NCBI GenBank assembly: GCA_030041195.1
Contig: JASHOI010000748.1
Location: 1 to 12,470 of the forward strand
Length of the DNA stretch: 12,470 bases
Reading direction: 5' to 3'
Source of the DNA: Streptosporangiaceae bacterium
GTDB lineage: Bacteria > Actinomycetota > Actinomycetes > Streptosporangiales > Streptosporangiaceae
The notes below the pieces were generated by a model. The model saw only the letters and a program-made list of their open reading frames with translations. It was not told where the DNA came from and ran no database searches. Position 1 is the stretch's first letter, and each line of letters starts with the position of its first letter. Below are positions 12,354-12,470 of this stretch, in pieces. The translations under genes and the position numbers were made by a program.

Positions 12354-12470
12354 ATGGCCCGGTCACTGGGGCGGCGCGCCGCCAGCATCCTGATCACGAT
12401 CGCCATCTGCGCAAGCTTGCTGGCGGCCGCCGCGGCTGGCAGCGCGGCCCGGGCGGTCACCGCCGCTTCC
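12354..12470 (+). CDS. Secreted or membrane protein, N-terminus only (cut by window edge)
   Basis: The first 39 codons are visible. MARSLGRRAAS is a positively charged n-region, followed by the hydrophobic core ILITIAICASLLAAAAAG and small-residue positions (SAARA, then VTAAS) suitable for signal peptidase I cleavage near residues 30-34. This is a typical Sec signal peptide; there is no twin-arginine consensus with the expected following residues. A purine-rich GGAAAGG lies about 8 bases upstream of ATG 12354. The mature protein is outside the window, so function is unknown. A TetR-like operator upstream suggests inducible expression. Confidence 0.72.
   Translation, partial: MARSLGRRAASILITIAICASLLAAAAAGSAARAVTAAS

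Overview
The window is very GC-rich, tightly packed chromosomal DNA whose gene set points to an actinomycete. It carries the classical menaquinone genes, a DUF3040 membrane protein, a mycothiol-dependent-type maleylpyruvate isomerase family protein, an Rv2578c-type radical SAM protein and a LexA box of the actinobacterial form. I cannot name the genus. There are 14 coding regions, two of them cut by the window edges. I see no tRNA, rRNA, CRISPR array, transposase or convincing rho-independent terminator. No gene-free stretch exceeds 300 bases; the longest is 12091-12353.

Layout. 3-656 (+) is the C-terminal part of MenD, facing the isochorismate synthase gene (679-1965, -); together they cover isochorismate formation and the next step towards menaquinone. 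From 2147 (+) a cysteine dioxygenase family gene overlaps a single-domain rhodanese gene by 4 bases, a likely thiol/sulfur operon. 3100-4170 (-) is a radical SAM protein of the Rv2578c family with a near-consensus LexA/SOS box 12 bases before its start codon. 4374-4691 (+) is a DUF3040 membrane protein and 4717-5220 (-) an unrecognised 167-residue protein. 5394-7608 (+) pairs an epoxide-hydrolase-type alpha/beta hydrolase with a cytochrome P450. 7619-9942 (-) is a translationally coupled pair: a CHAD-domain protein with a degenerate CYTH-like N-terminus, then an orphan ParA-type ATPase. 10081-11298 (+) holds two uncharacterised genes. 11326-12090 (-) is a maleylpyruvate isomerase family protein. 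12354 to the end (+) starts a secreted protein behind a TetR-like operator.

Four things stand out. (1) The CHAD-ParA pair could be a cargo-positioning system for polyphosphate granules; this is a hypothesis. (2) The radical SAM gene has a sharply bounded AT-rich, rare-codon patch exactly over its iron-sulfur cluster loop, which could be an intein or gene-conversion footprint. (3) The same gene has an SOS box. (4) Six genes share a TANNNT hexamer 6-8 bases before the start codon, the arrangement expected for leaderless mRNAs; this resets three start codons.
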